A program made the translations under genes and the position numbers. Shown piece after piece: positions 35,563-44,348 of a stretch of 64,000 nucleotides of DNA. Where the stretch lies: positions 3,026,501 through 3,090,500 of the forward strand of contig NZ_CP016353.1 of NCBI RefSeq assembly GCF_002240355.1, read 5' to 3'. The stretch's first letter is position 1, and each line of letters opens with the position of its first letter. Source of the stretch: Prauserella marina. Lineage in GTDB: Bacteria; Actinomycetota; Actinomycetes; Mycobacteriales; Pseudonocardiaceae. The notes beneath the pieces are model-generated. The model worked only from the letters and a program-made list of their open reading frames with translations. It did no database searches and had not been told where the DNA came from.

Positions 35563-37068
35563 GTGGAAGAACTCGGTCTCGCCGATTACCGGCGGCTGAT
35601 CCAGTCGCTGAAGTACTGCGTGCTACTGCACGACGCGCACACCAAGGACATCATCTGGGCCAACACCGCCGCGTGTGAACTGCTCGGGTTCACCGTCGAC
35701 GAGCTGAAACCGCTCAAGGCGCCCGACATGAGCGCCAACGCCCGGCAGTACCGGCGCGACATCGGAAGGGCGTGGCTGCAACGCGCCGCCGACCACGGGA
35801 TGAGCGCGACGGAATGGTGCTATCGCGCGAAAAGCGGTGAGGAGATCATCACCGAGGCCATCGCGATCAGGGTCGATTTGCCTTCCCGCCCGATCGTCAT
35901 GGTGCAGTTCCGCGACATCGCGGAGGAGAAGGCCGTCCAGCACGACCTGTTCCGTACCGAGGGCAGGTTGCGGGCCTTCCTGAGCAACCTCGTCGAGGGC
36001 ATCGTGGTGCTCGACGACGACGGCGTGATCACCTTCGCCTCCGAATCGGCCGCGAAACTGCTGCACACCAGCGTCGGCGACCTCACGGGTACCGACTTCA
36101 CCACGTTCTGTCACCCGGAGTCCGTCCCGGTGCTGCGCGGCATCATCGCGCGTACCTACCGGGGAACCGGTTCGGAGGACGCGAGATACCGGCTCGTCGC
36201 GAGAGACGGCAGTGTGCGCTGGTATGCGGGCAGTTGCCAGTATCTCGACATCGAGAGCGATCTGCGTGGCTACCTGGTGCTCTTCCACGACATCTCCGAC
36301 CGGGTCGCCGAGGAGGAGGAGCACCGCAGGGACCGGCAGCACCTCGACCACCTCGCCAGGTACAACGCCATGGGTGACATGGCGATGGCCATCGCGCACG
36401 AGCTGAGCCAGCCGCTGGCGGCGGCGTTCAACTTCGTGGAGGGAGTGCGGGGACGGCTTGGCGGAGGGGAGACGCGAGCCGACAAACTGCTCTGGGGTCT
36501 CGACAACGCCACGCTCCAGATCGAGCGGGCCAGCCAGATCATCACGAGCCTGCGGCAGTACGTGGTGCGCCTCGAACAGTCGATGCAGCTGGCCGATCTC
36601 AACGCCATCGTGGAGGACTGTCTCTACTTCATCGAGCTGAGGGCTGGTGAGCAGGGCGTCGCGCTCTCGACCAGCCTCGCGGAGCAGCCGCTGCCGGTTC
36701 GCTGCGAGAAGGTCCTCATCGGGCAGGTCGTCATGAACCTCGCCTTCAACGCCATCGACGAGATGGCGGCGAGACCGGCCGCCGAGCGCGGAGTCGACAT
36801 CGTCACACGCCGCGACGGCGACGAGGTGGAGCTGGCCGTCATCGACTACGGCAACGGGCTGTCGGCCGCGGCGCGGCGGAGGGTGTTCGAAGGGGTTTTC
36901 ACCTCGAAGGAACACGGCAACGGTATCGGGCTCGCGCTCAGCCACCGCATCATCAGCAGGCACAACGGCACCCTCGGCGTGACGGAAAACCGCCCGCGAG
37001 GGGCGGTTTTCTCGTTCGTGCTTCCGCTGGCCGACGGCAACGAGGCGGGTCACCCCCGGCAGGGGTGA
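35563..37068 (+). CDS. Double-PAS sensor histidine kinase (FixL/TodS class)
   Basis: 501 aa, no membrane segment seen, so probably a cytoplasmic sensor. Two PAS domains (about residues 5-120 and 130-250) are followed by the H-box ARYNAMGDMAMAIAHELSQPLAAAFNFVEG, the form found in FixL, DctB, TodS and StyS. The HATPase domain has N-box MNLAFNAIDEM, G1 DYGNGL and G2 GNGIGLALSHRII. PAS domains of TodS/StyS bind aromatic effectors directly, so an indole-acetate ligand is plausible here (inference). GTG start at 35563 after GGAGG; a TTG at 35548 overlapping the regulator's stop is the alternative. Confidence 0.88.
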   Translation: MEELGLADYRRLIQSLKYCVLLHDAHTKDIIWANTAACELLGFTVDELKPLKAPDMSANARQYRRDIGRAWLQRAADHGMSATEWCYRAKSGEEIITEAIAIRVDLPSRPIVMVQFRDIAEEKAVQHDLFRTEGRLRAFLSNLVEGIVVLDDDGVITFASESAAKLLHTSVGDLTGTDFTTFCHPESVPVLRGIIARTYRGTGSEDARYRLVARDGSVRWYAGSCQYLDIESDLRGYLVLFHDISDRVAEEEEHRRDRQHLDHLARYNAMGDMAMAIAHELSQPLAAAFNFVEGVRGRLGGGETRADKLLWGLDNATLQIERASQIITSLRQYVVRLEQSMQLADLNAIVEDCLYFIELRAGEQGVALSTSLAEQPLPVRCEKVLIGQVVMNLAFNAIDEMAARPAAERGVDIVTRRDGDEVELAVIDYGNGLSAAARRRVFEGVFTSKEHGNGIGLALSHRIISRHNGTLGVTENRPRGAVFSFVLPLADGNEAGHPRQG

Positions 37069-37073
37069 CCCGC
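37045..37073. terminator. Bidirectional hairpin terminator
   Basis: Perfect 12-bp stem GCGGGTCACCCC / GGGGTGACCCGC with a 5-base loop, spanning the kinase stop codon and lying 7 bases before the end of the convergent transporter gene. It probably ends transcripts from both sides. Confidence 0.75.
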
Positions 37074-37080
37074 TTGCTCA

Positions 37081-38400
37081 TCACGCGCTCAAGGTCGCCT
37101 TCTCCGCCGAGGCCGGTGCGGCGGCGCCGGGAGTGCGCCTGCGCCCGATCAGATAGACACAGGTGAGGCCGACGATCGTGGTCAGCCCGAGGTACATCGT
37201 GATCGGCACCGAGGAACCGAAACTCGCGTAGAGGCCGGTCGCGATCGTCGGGGCGAACCCGCCGCCGAGGATGGCGCCGATCTGGTAGGCCAGCGACACC
37301 CCGCTGTAGCGGATCTCGGCGGGGAACAGGTCGGCGTACAGCGCGGCCAGCGGTCCGTGCACCATGCCCTTGACCACGGCGACGCAGAAGAGCGCGATGA
37401 GGATCAGCGCGGGAATCGCGGTGTCGACGAGCGGGAACAGGGCGAGCGAGGCGATGACCATGCCGACGGAGCCCAGCAGCATGACCGGCCGGTTGCCGCG
37501 CCGGTCGGCGACGACCGAGGCGGCCGGAATGACCACCAGCCACGCCACGGAGGCGACGAGCACGAAGATCAGGATCTGGGTGCGGGGCAGGTCGAGTACC
37601 GAGGTCGAGTAGGACAACAGGTAGGTCATGAAGATGTAGCTGACGGCGTTGATGCCGATCAGTGTTCCGGCGGCGAGCGCGACCTCCTTCGGGTTGCGCT
37701 TGAGCACCGTGATGACCGGCATCTTCTCCTCGGTCTTGTCCCGCTTCATCTTCTCGAAGTCGGGGCTCTCGGTGATGGAGAAGCGGATGACGATGCCGAC
37801 GACCACGAGCGCCGCGCTGAGCAGGAACGGGATTCGCCAGCCCCAGGCGAGGAATGCCTCCTCGCTGATGCCCGCAGTGATGCCGAGGAAGGCGAGGTTG
37901 GCCAGAATCAGCCCCGCCGGTACCCCCATCTGCGGGAAGCTCCCGTAGAAGCTGCGTTTGCGGGCAGGCGCGTGTTCGACGGCCATCAGTACGGCACCGC
38001 CCCATTCGCCGCCGACACCGACTCCCTGGATGAGCCGGAAAGTCACCAACAGGATCGGAGCCCACACGCCGATCGCCGAGTAGGTGGGCAGCAGGCCGAT
38101 ACCGACCGTGGCGATGCCCATCATCATGAGTGAGATGACGAGCATCGACTTGCGGCCGACCTTGTCACCGAAGTGGCCCATGACGATGCCGCCGAGCGGG
38201 CGGCTGAGGAAGCCGACCGAGAAGGTCGCGAAGGCTGCGAGTGTTCCGGCTGCCGAGGAGAACTCGGGAAAGAAGAGCGGTCCGAACACCATCGCGGCGG
38301 CGAGGCCGTAGATGAAGTAGTCGTACCACTCGATGGTCGTGCCGATCAGACTCGCCATCGCCACGCGGCGTGGTGAGGTGGTGGCTGCGGTGGTTCTCAC
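37081..38400 (-). CDS. MFS transporter, metabolite:H+ symporter (MHS) family
   Basis: 439 aa, twelve predicted membrane helices. MHS-family landmarks: GTTIEWYDYFIYG at the N-terminus, GHFGDKVGRKSMLV (MFS loop 2-3 motif), RLIQGVGVGGEWGGAVLMAVEHAP, and RRGNRPVMLLG between helices 8 and 9. Relatives import small carboxylates and aromatic acids such as shikimate, so uptake of indole-3-acetate is a reasonable inference from its position, divergent from iacA. The GTG at 38400 is chosen because AAGGAG precedes it; upstream codons are not family-like. Confidence 0.9.
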   Translation of the reverse strand: MRTTAATTSPRRVAMASLIGTTIEWYDYFIYGLAAAMVFGPLFFPEFSSAAGTLAAFATFSVGFLSRPLGGIVMGHFGDKVGRKSMLVISLMMMGIATVGIGLLPTYSAIGVWAPILLVTFRLIQGVGVGGEWGGAVLMAVEHAPARKRSFYGSFPQMGVPAGLILANLAFLGITAGISEEAFLAWGWRIPFLLSAALVVVGIVIRFSITESPDFEKMKRDKTEEKMPVITVLKRNPKEVALAAGTLIGINAVSYIFMTYLLSYSTSVLDLPRTQILIFVLVASVAWLVVIPAASVVADRRGNRPVMLLGSVGMVIASLALFPLVDTAIPALILIALFCVAVVKGMVHGPLAALYADLFPAEIRYSGVSLAYQIGAILGGGFAPTIATGLYASFGSSVPITMYLGLTTIVGLTCVYLIGRRRTPGAAAPASAEKATLSA

Positions 38401-38687
38401 GGGAACTCCTTGCAGGAGGGGCCTGCGACCGTCCGGATGCGGATGGCGACCATCGACGGAACGGGCCGGCCCGCGCATTGGGGGGAACAGGGAAGTTATT
38501 GCAGTTTGAACATTTGCCTGTCAAGGCTCACAGCGAATCTAAAGTGTACGGCGATCCGCCATAGATAATTCCCTTACTCGACGCAGGAAACCGCCGGGTC
38601 GCGGGGGAAAGTGTTCGCATTGTGACGGAGTCCTGAGGCTGCTTAGTGTCCTGGCATGGGCGCCAGGAGCAAGCAAGGAGAACGCCG
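38401..38687. promoter_or_regulatory. Divergent control region, transporter / iac operon
   Basis: 287 bases between the divergent transporter and iacA. The section 38495-38580 is notably AT-rich for this genome and holds ATAGATAATTCCC (candidate -10 for iacA near 38562) and a short palindrome GGCG-ATC-CGCC at 38550-38560. This is the likely binding site of the neighbouring response regulator. No exact -35 element could be assigned. Confidence 0.5.
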
Positions 38688-39851
38688 ATGACGCGAACGC
38701 AACACAGCGCGAGTTCCCAGGAACAGGACTCGGTTTCCGAGCCGACCTTCGAGGAAGTCCTCGCGAATGTCGCGCTCCGGCGCGAGGAGTTCACCGCGCG
38801 GCGTCATGTTCCGCGCGACATGATCGACGAGTTCAAGCGCGTTGGCGTTTATCGCGCGGCGACGCCGAAACGGTTCGGCGGAGACGCGCTGGCACCGGCC
38901 GAGTTCCTCAGGATGGTCGAGCGGATATCCGAAGTGGACGCCTCGGCCGGCTGGGTCGCGAGCTTCGGCTCGGCGACCACCTACCTCGCCGCGCTCCCAC
39001 TCGCGACACAGGAGCGGTTGTTCGCCGACGGTCCCGATCTCACCTTCGCCGGTGGCCTCTTCCCGTTGCAGCCGGCCGAACGGGTGGACGGCGGTTTTCT
39101 GGTGAACGGCACGTGGCGGTTCGCAAGTGGCTGCAAGGGCGCCGACGTGCTCGGCGTCGGCATCGGCCCGGCCGGTGACGGATCGGCCAAGCCGAGGACG
39201 GCGATCCTGCGGCCGGAGGACGTGACGATCGTCGAGAACTGGGACGTGGTGGGCCTTGAGGGGACGGGAAGCCACGACCTGAGGGTCGAGAACGTCGTCG
39301 TCGATCAGGACTGGACGTTCATCCGCGGCGGTGAGGTCACCGTGGACGAACCGCTCTACCGCTATCCGACGGTTGCCTACGCGGCGCAGGTGCTCGCCGT
39401 TGTCAACCTCGGCGTCGCGAGGGCGGCGCTGGACTACGCCATCAGGGTCGGCGCGGGCAGGAAGGGCATCACCGGTGCCCCCAAACCGGCCGACCGGCCC
39501 TACTACCGCAGCGCCGTCGCCACCGCGGAGGCCCGGCTGCGCTCGGCGAGGGCGTTCTTCTACGAGACCACCGGCGAGGTGTACGCCTCGATCGTCGCGG
39601 GCAACCCGGCCACCGACGAACAGATCGCGATGCTGCGGCTGGCAGCGGTCCACGTGGCGAAGACGGGCTTCGCCGTCGTGCGCGCCGCCTACGAGGTCTG
39701 TGGCACCTCGGCGATCTACTCGGCCAACGAGATGCAGCGCTACCTCAGGGACGCCTCGGTGGTCGTACAGCACGCGTTTCTCTCCGAAGGCATGTACGAC
39801 GGCGCGGGAGCCGTGCTCATGGGGCTCACGCCCTTTCCCGGCTTCCTGTAG
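38688..39851 (+). CDS. iacA: Indole-3-acetate monooxygenase IacA (acyl-CoA-dehydrogenase-like flavoprotein)
   Basis: 387 aa, group D flavin monooxygenase fold (HpaB/HsaA/IacA type): LRREEFTARRHVPRDMIDEFKRVGVYRAATPKRFGG, then EVDASAGWVASFGSATTYLAALP, the flavin-binding FLVNGTWRFASGCKGADVLGVG, and C-terminal YEVCGTSAIYSANEMQRYLRDASVVVQHAFLSE. IacA hydroxylates/epoxidises the indole ring of auxin using reduced flavin supplied by IacG. The identification rests on this fold plus the complete iacA-H gene order that follows. AAGGAG precedes the ATG. Confidence 0.88.
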   Translation: MTRTQHSASSQEQDSVSEPTFEEVLANVALRREEFTARRHVPRDMIDEFKRVGVYRAATPKRFGGDALAPAEFLRMVERISEVDASAGWVASFGSATTYLAALPLATQERLFADGPDLTFAGGLFPLQPAERVDGGFLVNGTWRFASGCKGADVLGVGIGPAGDGSAKPRTAILRPEDVTIVENWDVVGLEGTGSHDLRVENVVVDQDWTFIRGGEVTVDEPLYRYPTVAYAAQVLAVVNLGVARAALDYAIRVGAGRKGITGAPKPADRPYYRSAVATAEARLRSARAFFYETTGEVYASIVAGNPATDEQIAMLRLAAVHVAKTGFAVVRAAYEVCGTSAIYSANEMQRYLRDASVVVQHAFLSEGMYDGAGAVLMGLTPFPGFL

Positions 39852-39893
39852 TTCCCGTGTGGACGTGACCCCACCCCGAAAGTAAAGGTATTC

Positions 39894-40286
39894 ATGAGTG
39901 AGTCAGCGACGCCGCTGCGTGTGTTGTTCTGCATCGGCATCAACCAGAACTTCTTCGACCTGCCCACCGAACGCATCGGGGACGTGCTCACCGCGTTCAC
40001 CGAGATGACCAACGCGCTGGCAGCGCTGCCCGGGGTGCGGGTGCTCGGCACGATGGACGACGACCAGCACATGGTCGGTCCTTCCGCGCAGTGGCCGTGG
40101 ACCTGCTACATCCTCGCCGAGGTCGCCGACCAGCCCACCGTCGCCGCGGCCTGCGGCCTCTTCCGAAGCACGCCGGTCGGTGAGCACGCGCTGTGGCGCT
40201 ACGCGAAGATCGAGGCGAGGATCGGAAGGCCGCTCGGTTTCCCCGACGAGGTCGGCGCCGCGGCTGAGCGGACGGAGCGGCGATGA
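39894..40286 (+). CDS. iacB: IacB-like small protein
   Basis: 130 aa, no known fold recognised with certainty. LRVLFCIGINQNFFDLPTERIGDVLTAFTEMTNALAALPGVRVLGTMDDDQHMVGPSAQWPWTCYILAEV resembles small ferredoxin-like-fold proteins of aromatic pathways. It takes the position of iacB between iacA and iacC in described auxin-degradation clusters, and the stop overlaps the iacC start by 4 bases. Its role in the pathway is not settled. Called by context. Confidence 0.75.
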   Translation: MSESATPLRVLFCIGINQNFFDLPTERIGDVLTAFTEMTNALAALPGVRVLGTMDDDQHMVGPSAQWPWTCYILAEVADQPTVAAACGLFRSTPVGEHALWRYAKIEARIGRPLGFPDEVGAAAERTERR

Positions 40287-41554
40287 GCGCGGTACGCCCG
40301 GAAAACCCGGCCGGTCTTGTCCGTCCCGACCAGGTCGACGTCGCGCTCTACACCGATCCCGCGCTGTTCGAGCGCGAACTGGACCGCATCTTCGAGCGGA
40401 CTTGGGTGTGGGTGGCGCACGAGAGCGAGATCCCCGAACGCGGTGACTTCAAGTCCGCGATGGTGGGCCGCCAGCCGGTGCTGGTCACCCGTGACCGCAA
40501 GGGCGGGATCAACGTCGTCGTCAACAGGTGCAGGCATCGCGGTGCCAGCGTGTGCGACAAACCGAAGGGCAACGCCAACGGATTCACCTGCCCCTACCAC
40601 GCCTGGTCCTACGCGCTCGACGGAACGTTGCGAGGAATTCCCTATCCCGACCGCTACGAGGACATCGTCGAGAAGAAGGATCTCCCGCTCCGGCGGCTCA
40701 AGGTCGATTCGTACGCGGGCATGGTCTTCGCCAGCTTCAACGAGGATGTCGAGCCACTGGTGGACTTTCTCGGCGAGGCGACGGTCTGGATCGACCGGTT
40801 CATGAAGCAGGGCGCCGGATATCCGATCAAGGTGCAGGGCGAATATCGGTTCCGGTTCAACGGGAACTGGAAGATCCAGCTGGAGAACACCACCGACTGG
40901 TACCACTTTCCGATCGTGCACCGCTCGTGGATGGCCTCGGTCGACGCGGAGACGGCCAGCATGCTGTCGGTCATGACGAACGAGGGCAACTACGTACGCT
41001 CGCTCGGCAACGGGCACAGCGTCGCGGTGTCGGTGCCGGAACACGTCGATCTCGACGAGGACGATGGCACCGAACAGTTGCAGGAGCGGTTCAGCCACGT
41101 CGTGGAGGAACTGTCCACGGAGATGGAACCGGAGAAGGTACGCAGGATCGTGCGCTCGATGCACGGCGCCGGATTCAACCTCAACCTCTTCCCCAACGTC
41201 GCGATGTCGATGTCGTTTTTCCGGGTACTGCAACCGATTTCGGTCAACGAGACCGAGATCAGGCACGTCGCGCTCGGTCTCGACGGCGGCCCGGAAATCG
41301 TCAACAGGGAGCGGCTGCGGATCCACGAGCATTTCCAGGGGCCGTTCGGCTTCGGAAGTCCCGACGACGCCGAGGCGTGGGAACGGGTTCAGCTCGGCGC
41401 CGCGGGAGGCCCGGAGCTGCCGATCCTGGTGAACAGGGGATACGGCCAGGAGCAGCCCACCGAAGACGGCGGAACGCTCGCGCACGTCACCGACGAGAAC
41501 GGCATGCGCGAGAGCTACGCGATGTGGAAGAGGATGATGTCCGATGCCGGCTGA
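40283..41554 (+). CDS. iacC: Rieske dioxygenase large subunit IacC
   Basis: 423-aa alpha subunit of a ring-hydroxylating dioxygenase. The Rieske [2Fe-2S] motif is complete: C83-x-H85 in CRHRGAS and C103-x2-H106 in CPYHAW, with 17 residues between. The mononuclear iron site is ENTTDWYHFPIVHRS, giving the D-x-x-H-x4-H pattern. IacC acts on an oxindole-type intermediate after IacA/IacE and leads towards catechol. It pairs with the beta subunit IacD (11-base overlap) and takes electrons from IacF. The spacing is fully family-typical. Confidence 0.92.
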   Translation: MSAVRPENPAGLVRPDQVDVALYTDPALFERELDRIFERTWVWVAHESEIPERGDFKSAMVGRQPVLVTRDRKGGINVVVNRCRHRGASVCDKPKGNANGFTCPYHAWSYALDGTLRGIPYPDRYEDIVEKKDLPLRRLKVDSYAGMVFASFNEDVEPLVDFLGEATVWIDRFMKQGAGYPIKVQGEYRFRFNGNWKIQLENTTDWYHFPIVHRSWMASVDAETASMLSVMTNEGNYVRSLGNGHSVAVSVPEHVDLDEDDGTEQLQERFSHVVEELSTEMEPEKVRRIVRSMHGAGFNLNLFPNVAMSMSFFRVLQPISVNETEIRHVALGLDGGPEIVNRERLRIHEHFQGPFGFGSPDDAEAWERVQLGAAGGPELPILVNRGYGQEQPTEDGGTLAHVTDENGMRESYAMWKRMMSDAG

Positions 41555-42053
41555 GCACAGTGCTGAGTACAGCATGTTCACCGATCCCGACGTGGCCGGT
41601 GCCGTCGAGCTGATCTGGCGCGAAGCGAGGTTGCTTGACAGGAGGGCCTACGGGGAATGGGAGAAACTGTGGGCGCCCGGCGGCCACTACGTGATCCCGA
41701 TCGATCCTGACACGACGGACTTCGAGTCCACATTGAACCTCGTGTATGACGACGAGCGGATGCGAAGGATGCGCGTCGAGCGGCTCACCGGAGGCCATTC
41801 CATCTCCGCGTCGGCCGCCGCGACCACGGTGCGCACGGTGTCGGGGTTCGTCGTCGAATCGGTGGCGCCCGGCCGGGTGCGGCTGAGCTCGGCGCAGGTT
41901 CTCGTCGCGCACAAGCGATCGGCGACCACCGTGCTCGCCGCCGAACTGACCCACGAGGTGGAGTTCGGCACCACCGGCCCCGCGCTGGCGCTCAAGGTGG
42001 TGCGGCTGGTCAACGCGCGGGAGGCCGTGACGGCGTCGGGATACCTGCTGTGA
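41544..42053 (+). CDS. iacD: Rieske dioxygenase small subunit IacD
   Basis: 169-aa beta subunit, an NTF2-like fold without metal: VELIWREARLLDRRAYGEWEKLWAPGGHYVIPI, then LVYDDERMRRMRVERLTGGHSISASAAATTVRTVSGFVV and a C-terminal RLVNAREAVTASGYLL. Beta subunits stabilise the alpha3beta3 hexamer. It overlaps iacC by 11 bases and iacE by 4, consistent with stoichiometric synthesis. Confidence 0.9.
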   Translation: MPAEHSAEYSMFTDPDVAGAVELIWREARLLDRRAYGEWEKLWAPGGHYVIPIDPDTTDFESTLNLVYDDERMRRMRVERLTGGHSISASAAATTVRTVSGFVVESVAPGRVRLSSAQVLVAHKRSATTVLAAELTHEVEFGTTGPALALKVVRLVNAREAVTASGYLL

Positions 42054-42793
42054 GCGCGAGGGCCGCGGTCGTGACCGGTGCGGCCAGGGGACTGGGAAGG
42101 GCGATCGCCGGCCGGTTGCACGAACTCGGCTATCTCGTCGCGCTCACCGACCTCGACGCCGACGCGGCCGTCGCGGAGGCCGCCGTGCTCGACGCCGGTG
42201 GCGGCACCGCCGTCGGGCTGGGCCTCGACGTGCGGGACAAGGCATCGTTCGAGAACGTGCGGGACGAACTGGTGGGCCGATGGGGAGCGGTGCACGTACT
42301 GGTGAACAACGCGGGAAGGTCGATCGCCGAGCCGTTGCTTGAAATCAGCCAGGAGAGCTTCAGTTCCGTCGTGTCGACCAACCTCGACGGAACGTTCCTC
42401 GGCAGCCAGGTGTTCGGCGCGCACTTCGCGGACAACGGTTTCGGCAGGATCATCAACATGGCCTCGCTCGCCGGCCAGAACGGCGGCACGGCGACCGGGG
42501 GACACTACGCGGCGGCCAAGGGCGGCGTCGCGACGCTGACCAAGGTGTTCGCGCGAGAACTCGCGGCGAGCGGGGTCACCGTGAACGCCGTGTCGCCTGG
42601 ACCGCAGGACCTGCCGGTGGTGCGGGAGATGTTGCCTGCCGAGCGGCTGGAGGAGATCACGAAGAGTATCCCGGTCGGCAGGCTCGGTTCGCCCGCGTTC
42701 ATCGCCGACATGGTCGCTCTGCTGGCCGCCGACCACGCTTCGTCGGTCACCGGCGCCTGCTGGGACGCCAACGGTGGCCTTTACCTGAGGTGA
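42050..42793 (+). CDS. iacE: Short-chain dehydrogenase IacE
   Basis: 247-aa SDR. Cofactor motif VTGAARGLG near the N-terminus, D at LTDLDAD (NAD preference likely), NNAG in VLVNNAGRS, and the catalytic Y-x3-K in HYAAAKGG following NMASLAGQ. In the auxin pathway IacE is a partner of IacA for early intermediates. The GTG start overlaps the iacD stop by 4 bases. Confidence 0.87.
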   Translation: MSARAAVVTGAARGLGRAIAGRLHELGYLVALTDLDADAAVAEAAVLDAGGGTAVGLGLDVRDKASFENVRDELVGRWGAVHVLVNNAGRSIAEPLLEISQESFSSVVSTNLDGTFLGSQVFGAHFADNGFGRIINMASLAGQNGGTATGGHYAAAKGGVATLTKVFARELAASGVTVNAVSPGPQDLPVVREMLPAERLEEITKSIPVGRLGSPAFIADMVALLAADHASSVTGACWDANGGLYLR

Positions 42794-42798
42794 GTGCG

Positions 42799-43752
42799 AT
42801 GAGGACAGTGAAGGTCACCGAGATCGTCGTCGAGGCCGAGGATGTGCGCACCTACCGGCTCGCGCCAGCCGACGGCGGACCCGTGGAGCCCTTCGAGCCG
42901 GGCGCGCACATCGACGTCGTCGCCCCCCGCGGCGGCACGAGGCAGTACTCGTTGTGCGGCGCGCCGGGTGAGGATTCTCAGCTCATCGCGGTGAAGCGGG
43001 AGCGGCCGTCGAGGGGTGGCTCGGAGAGCCTGCACGAGCAGGTCGCGGTCGGCGACGAACTCGTGGTGAGCGCGCCGCGCAATCTGTTCGCGATCGCGGC
43101 GGAGGCGAGCAGGCACGTATTGCTTGCCGCCGGTATCGGGATCACCCCGTTGCTGGCGATGGCACACCGGTTGCTCGCCGACGGTGCCGATTTCACGCTG
43201 CACTACTTCGCGTCCTCGGCCGAGCGGGCGGCGTTCACCGGCACGCTCGGCGCGCCCGAGTTCGAGGGCAATGCGCGGTTCCACTTCGGTGTCGACAGGG
43301 AAACACAGCTCGCGATTCTCGGTACGGCGCTGTCGCCGGTTGAGTCCGGTCTGGACGGAACGCACGTGTATGCCTGCGGGCCCAAGGGATTCCTTGCCAG
43401 AGTCGGGGAACTGGCGGGGGAGCGCGCGATCGCCGACCGGCTCCACGTCGAGCATTTCCAGCCGCTCGAACCCGCCGAGCGCACCGGTGACGAGTTCGAA
43501 CTGGAACTCGACACCGGCGAGGTGTTCCCCGTCGCGGCGGGACAGTCGATCGTCGACGTGCTGGAGGACAACGGTTACGACATCGAGACCTCGTGCAGGG
43601 AGGGCATCTGCGGGACCTGCGTGCTCGACGTGCTCGAAGGCAGCCCCGAGCACAGGGACAACTGCTTGAGCCGCAAGGAAAAGGAAGCCGGCGACCGGAT
43701 CGCGGCGTGCGTGTCGAGATCGAGGACACCACGCCTGGTCGTCGAACTGTGA
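42799..43752 (+). CDS. iacF: Dioxygenase reductase IacF (FMN/NAD plus 2Fe-2S ferredoxin)
   Basis: 317 aa, phthalate-dioxygenase-reductase type. Domain order: flavin-binding barrel (residues about 5-95, RQYSLCGAPGED), NAD domain (VLLAAGIGITPLLAM, then YACGPKGFL), and a C-terminal plant-type [2Fe-2S] ferredoxin (CREGICGTCVLDVLEG ... DNCLS). It passes electrons from NADH to the Rieske centre of IacC. ATG 42799 is chosen with TGAGG upstream; a GTG at 42790 overlapping the iacE stop is an alternative. Confidence 0.9.
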   Translation: MRTVKVTEIVVEAEDVRTYRLAPADGGPVEPFEPGAHIDVVAPRGGTRQYSLCGAPGEDSQLIAVKRERPSRGGSESLHEQVAVGDELVVSAPRNLFAIAAEASRHVLLAAGIGITPLLAMAHRLLADGADFTLHYFASSAERAAFTGTLGAPEFEGNARFHFGVDRETQLAILGTALSPVESGLDGTHVYACGPKGFLARVGELAGERAIADRLHVEHFQPLEPAERTGDEFELELDTGEVFPVAAGQSIVDVLEDNGYDIETSCREGICGTCVLDVLEGSPEHRDNCLSRKEKEAGDRIAACVSRSRTPRLVVEL

Positions 43753-44348
43753 ACGGTGTGAACGAGATGGAGCCCGTGTTGACCACCCAGTCCCTCACCC
43801 AGCCCGCGGTTCCCGCGTCGCCGGTCGCTCCAGCGCCGCCGAGCACGGCCGACTTCCGGGAGGCGATGGCTCACCTTCCCGCCGCGGTCAACATCCTCAC
43901 CACCGACGGGCCGCGCGGACGTTGCGGGATCACGGTGAGCGCGGCCTGTTCGGTCACCGACTCGCCGCCGACCGTGCTGGTGTGCGTGAACCAGCGCAGC
44001 GCGACGCACGACGTGTTCAACGGCAACGGCAGGGTGTGCCTCAACGTACTCGCGGCGGAGGACGAATGGCTCGCACGGCACTTTTCCGGGATGACCGACG
44101 TGTCCATGGCCGAGCGGTTCACCTGGGACATCTGGGACCAGTCCGCGCCCGTTCCGTTGCTGCGCGACGCCTTGGTGAACATCGTGGGCGTCATCGCCGA
44201 CCGGAAATCGATGGGCTCGCACAGCGTCCTGTTCGTGACGATCGAACAGGTGCGTGCGCGCACCGACCGTGACAGCCTGGTCTATTTCAACCGCAGGTTC
44301 CATCGCCTTGAAGCTGATCCCGCAGGTGCCGGAGGAGACCGGAAATGA
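43749..44348 (+). CDS. iacG: Flavin reductase IacG
   Basis: About 199 aa, HpaC/NTAB-type flavin:NAD(P)H reductase domain from about residue 35: FREAMAHLPAAVNILTTDGPRGRCGITVSAACSVTDSPPTVLVCVNQRSATHDVF ... GNGRVCLNVLA ... HRLEADPAG. It would supply reduced flavin to the monooxygenase IacA. The N-terminal 30 residues are low-complexity, and the start is uncertain: GTG 43749 overlaps the iacF stop, with GTG 43758 and ATG 43767 possible. Confidence 0.88.
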   Translation: MNGVNEMEPVLTTQSLTQPAVPASPVAPAPPSTADFREAMAHLPAAVNILTTDGPRGRCGITVSAACSVTDSPPTVLVCVNQRSATHDVFNGNGRVCLNVLAAEDEWLARHFSGMTDVSMAERFTWDIWDQSAPVPLLRDALVNIVGVIADRKSMGSHSVLFVTIEQVRARTDRDSLVYFNRRFHRLEADPAGAGGDRK

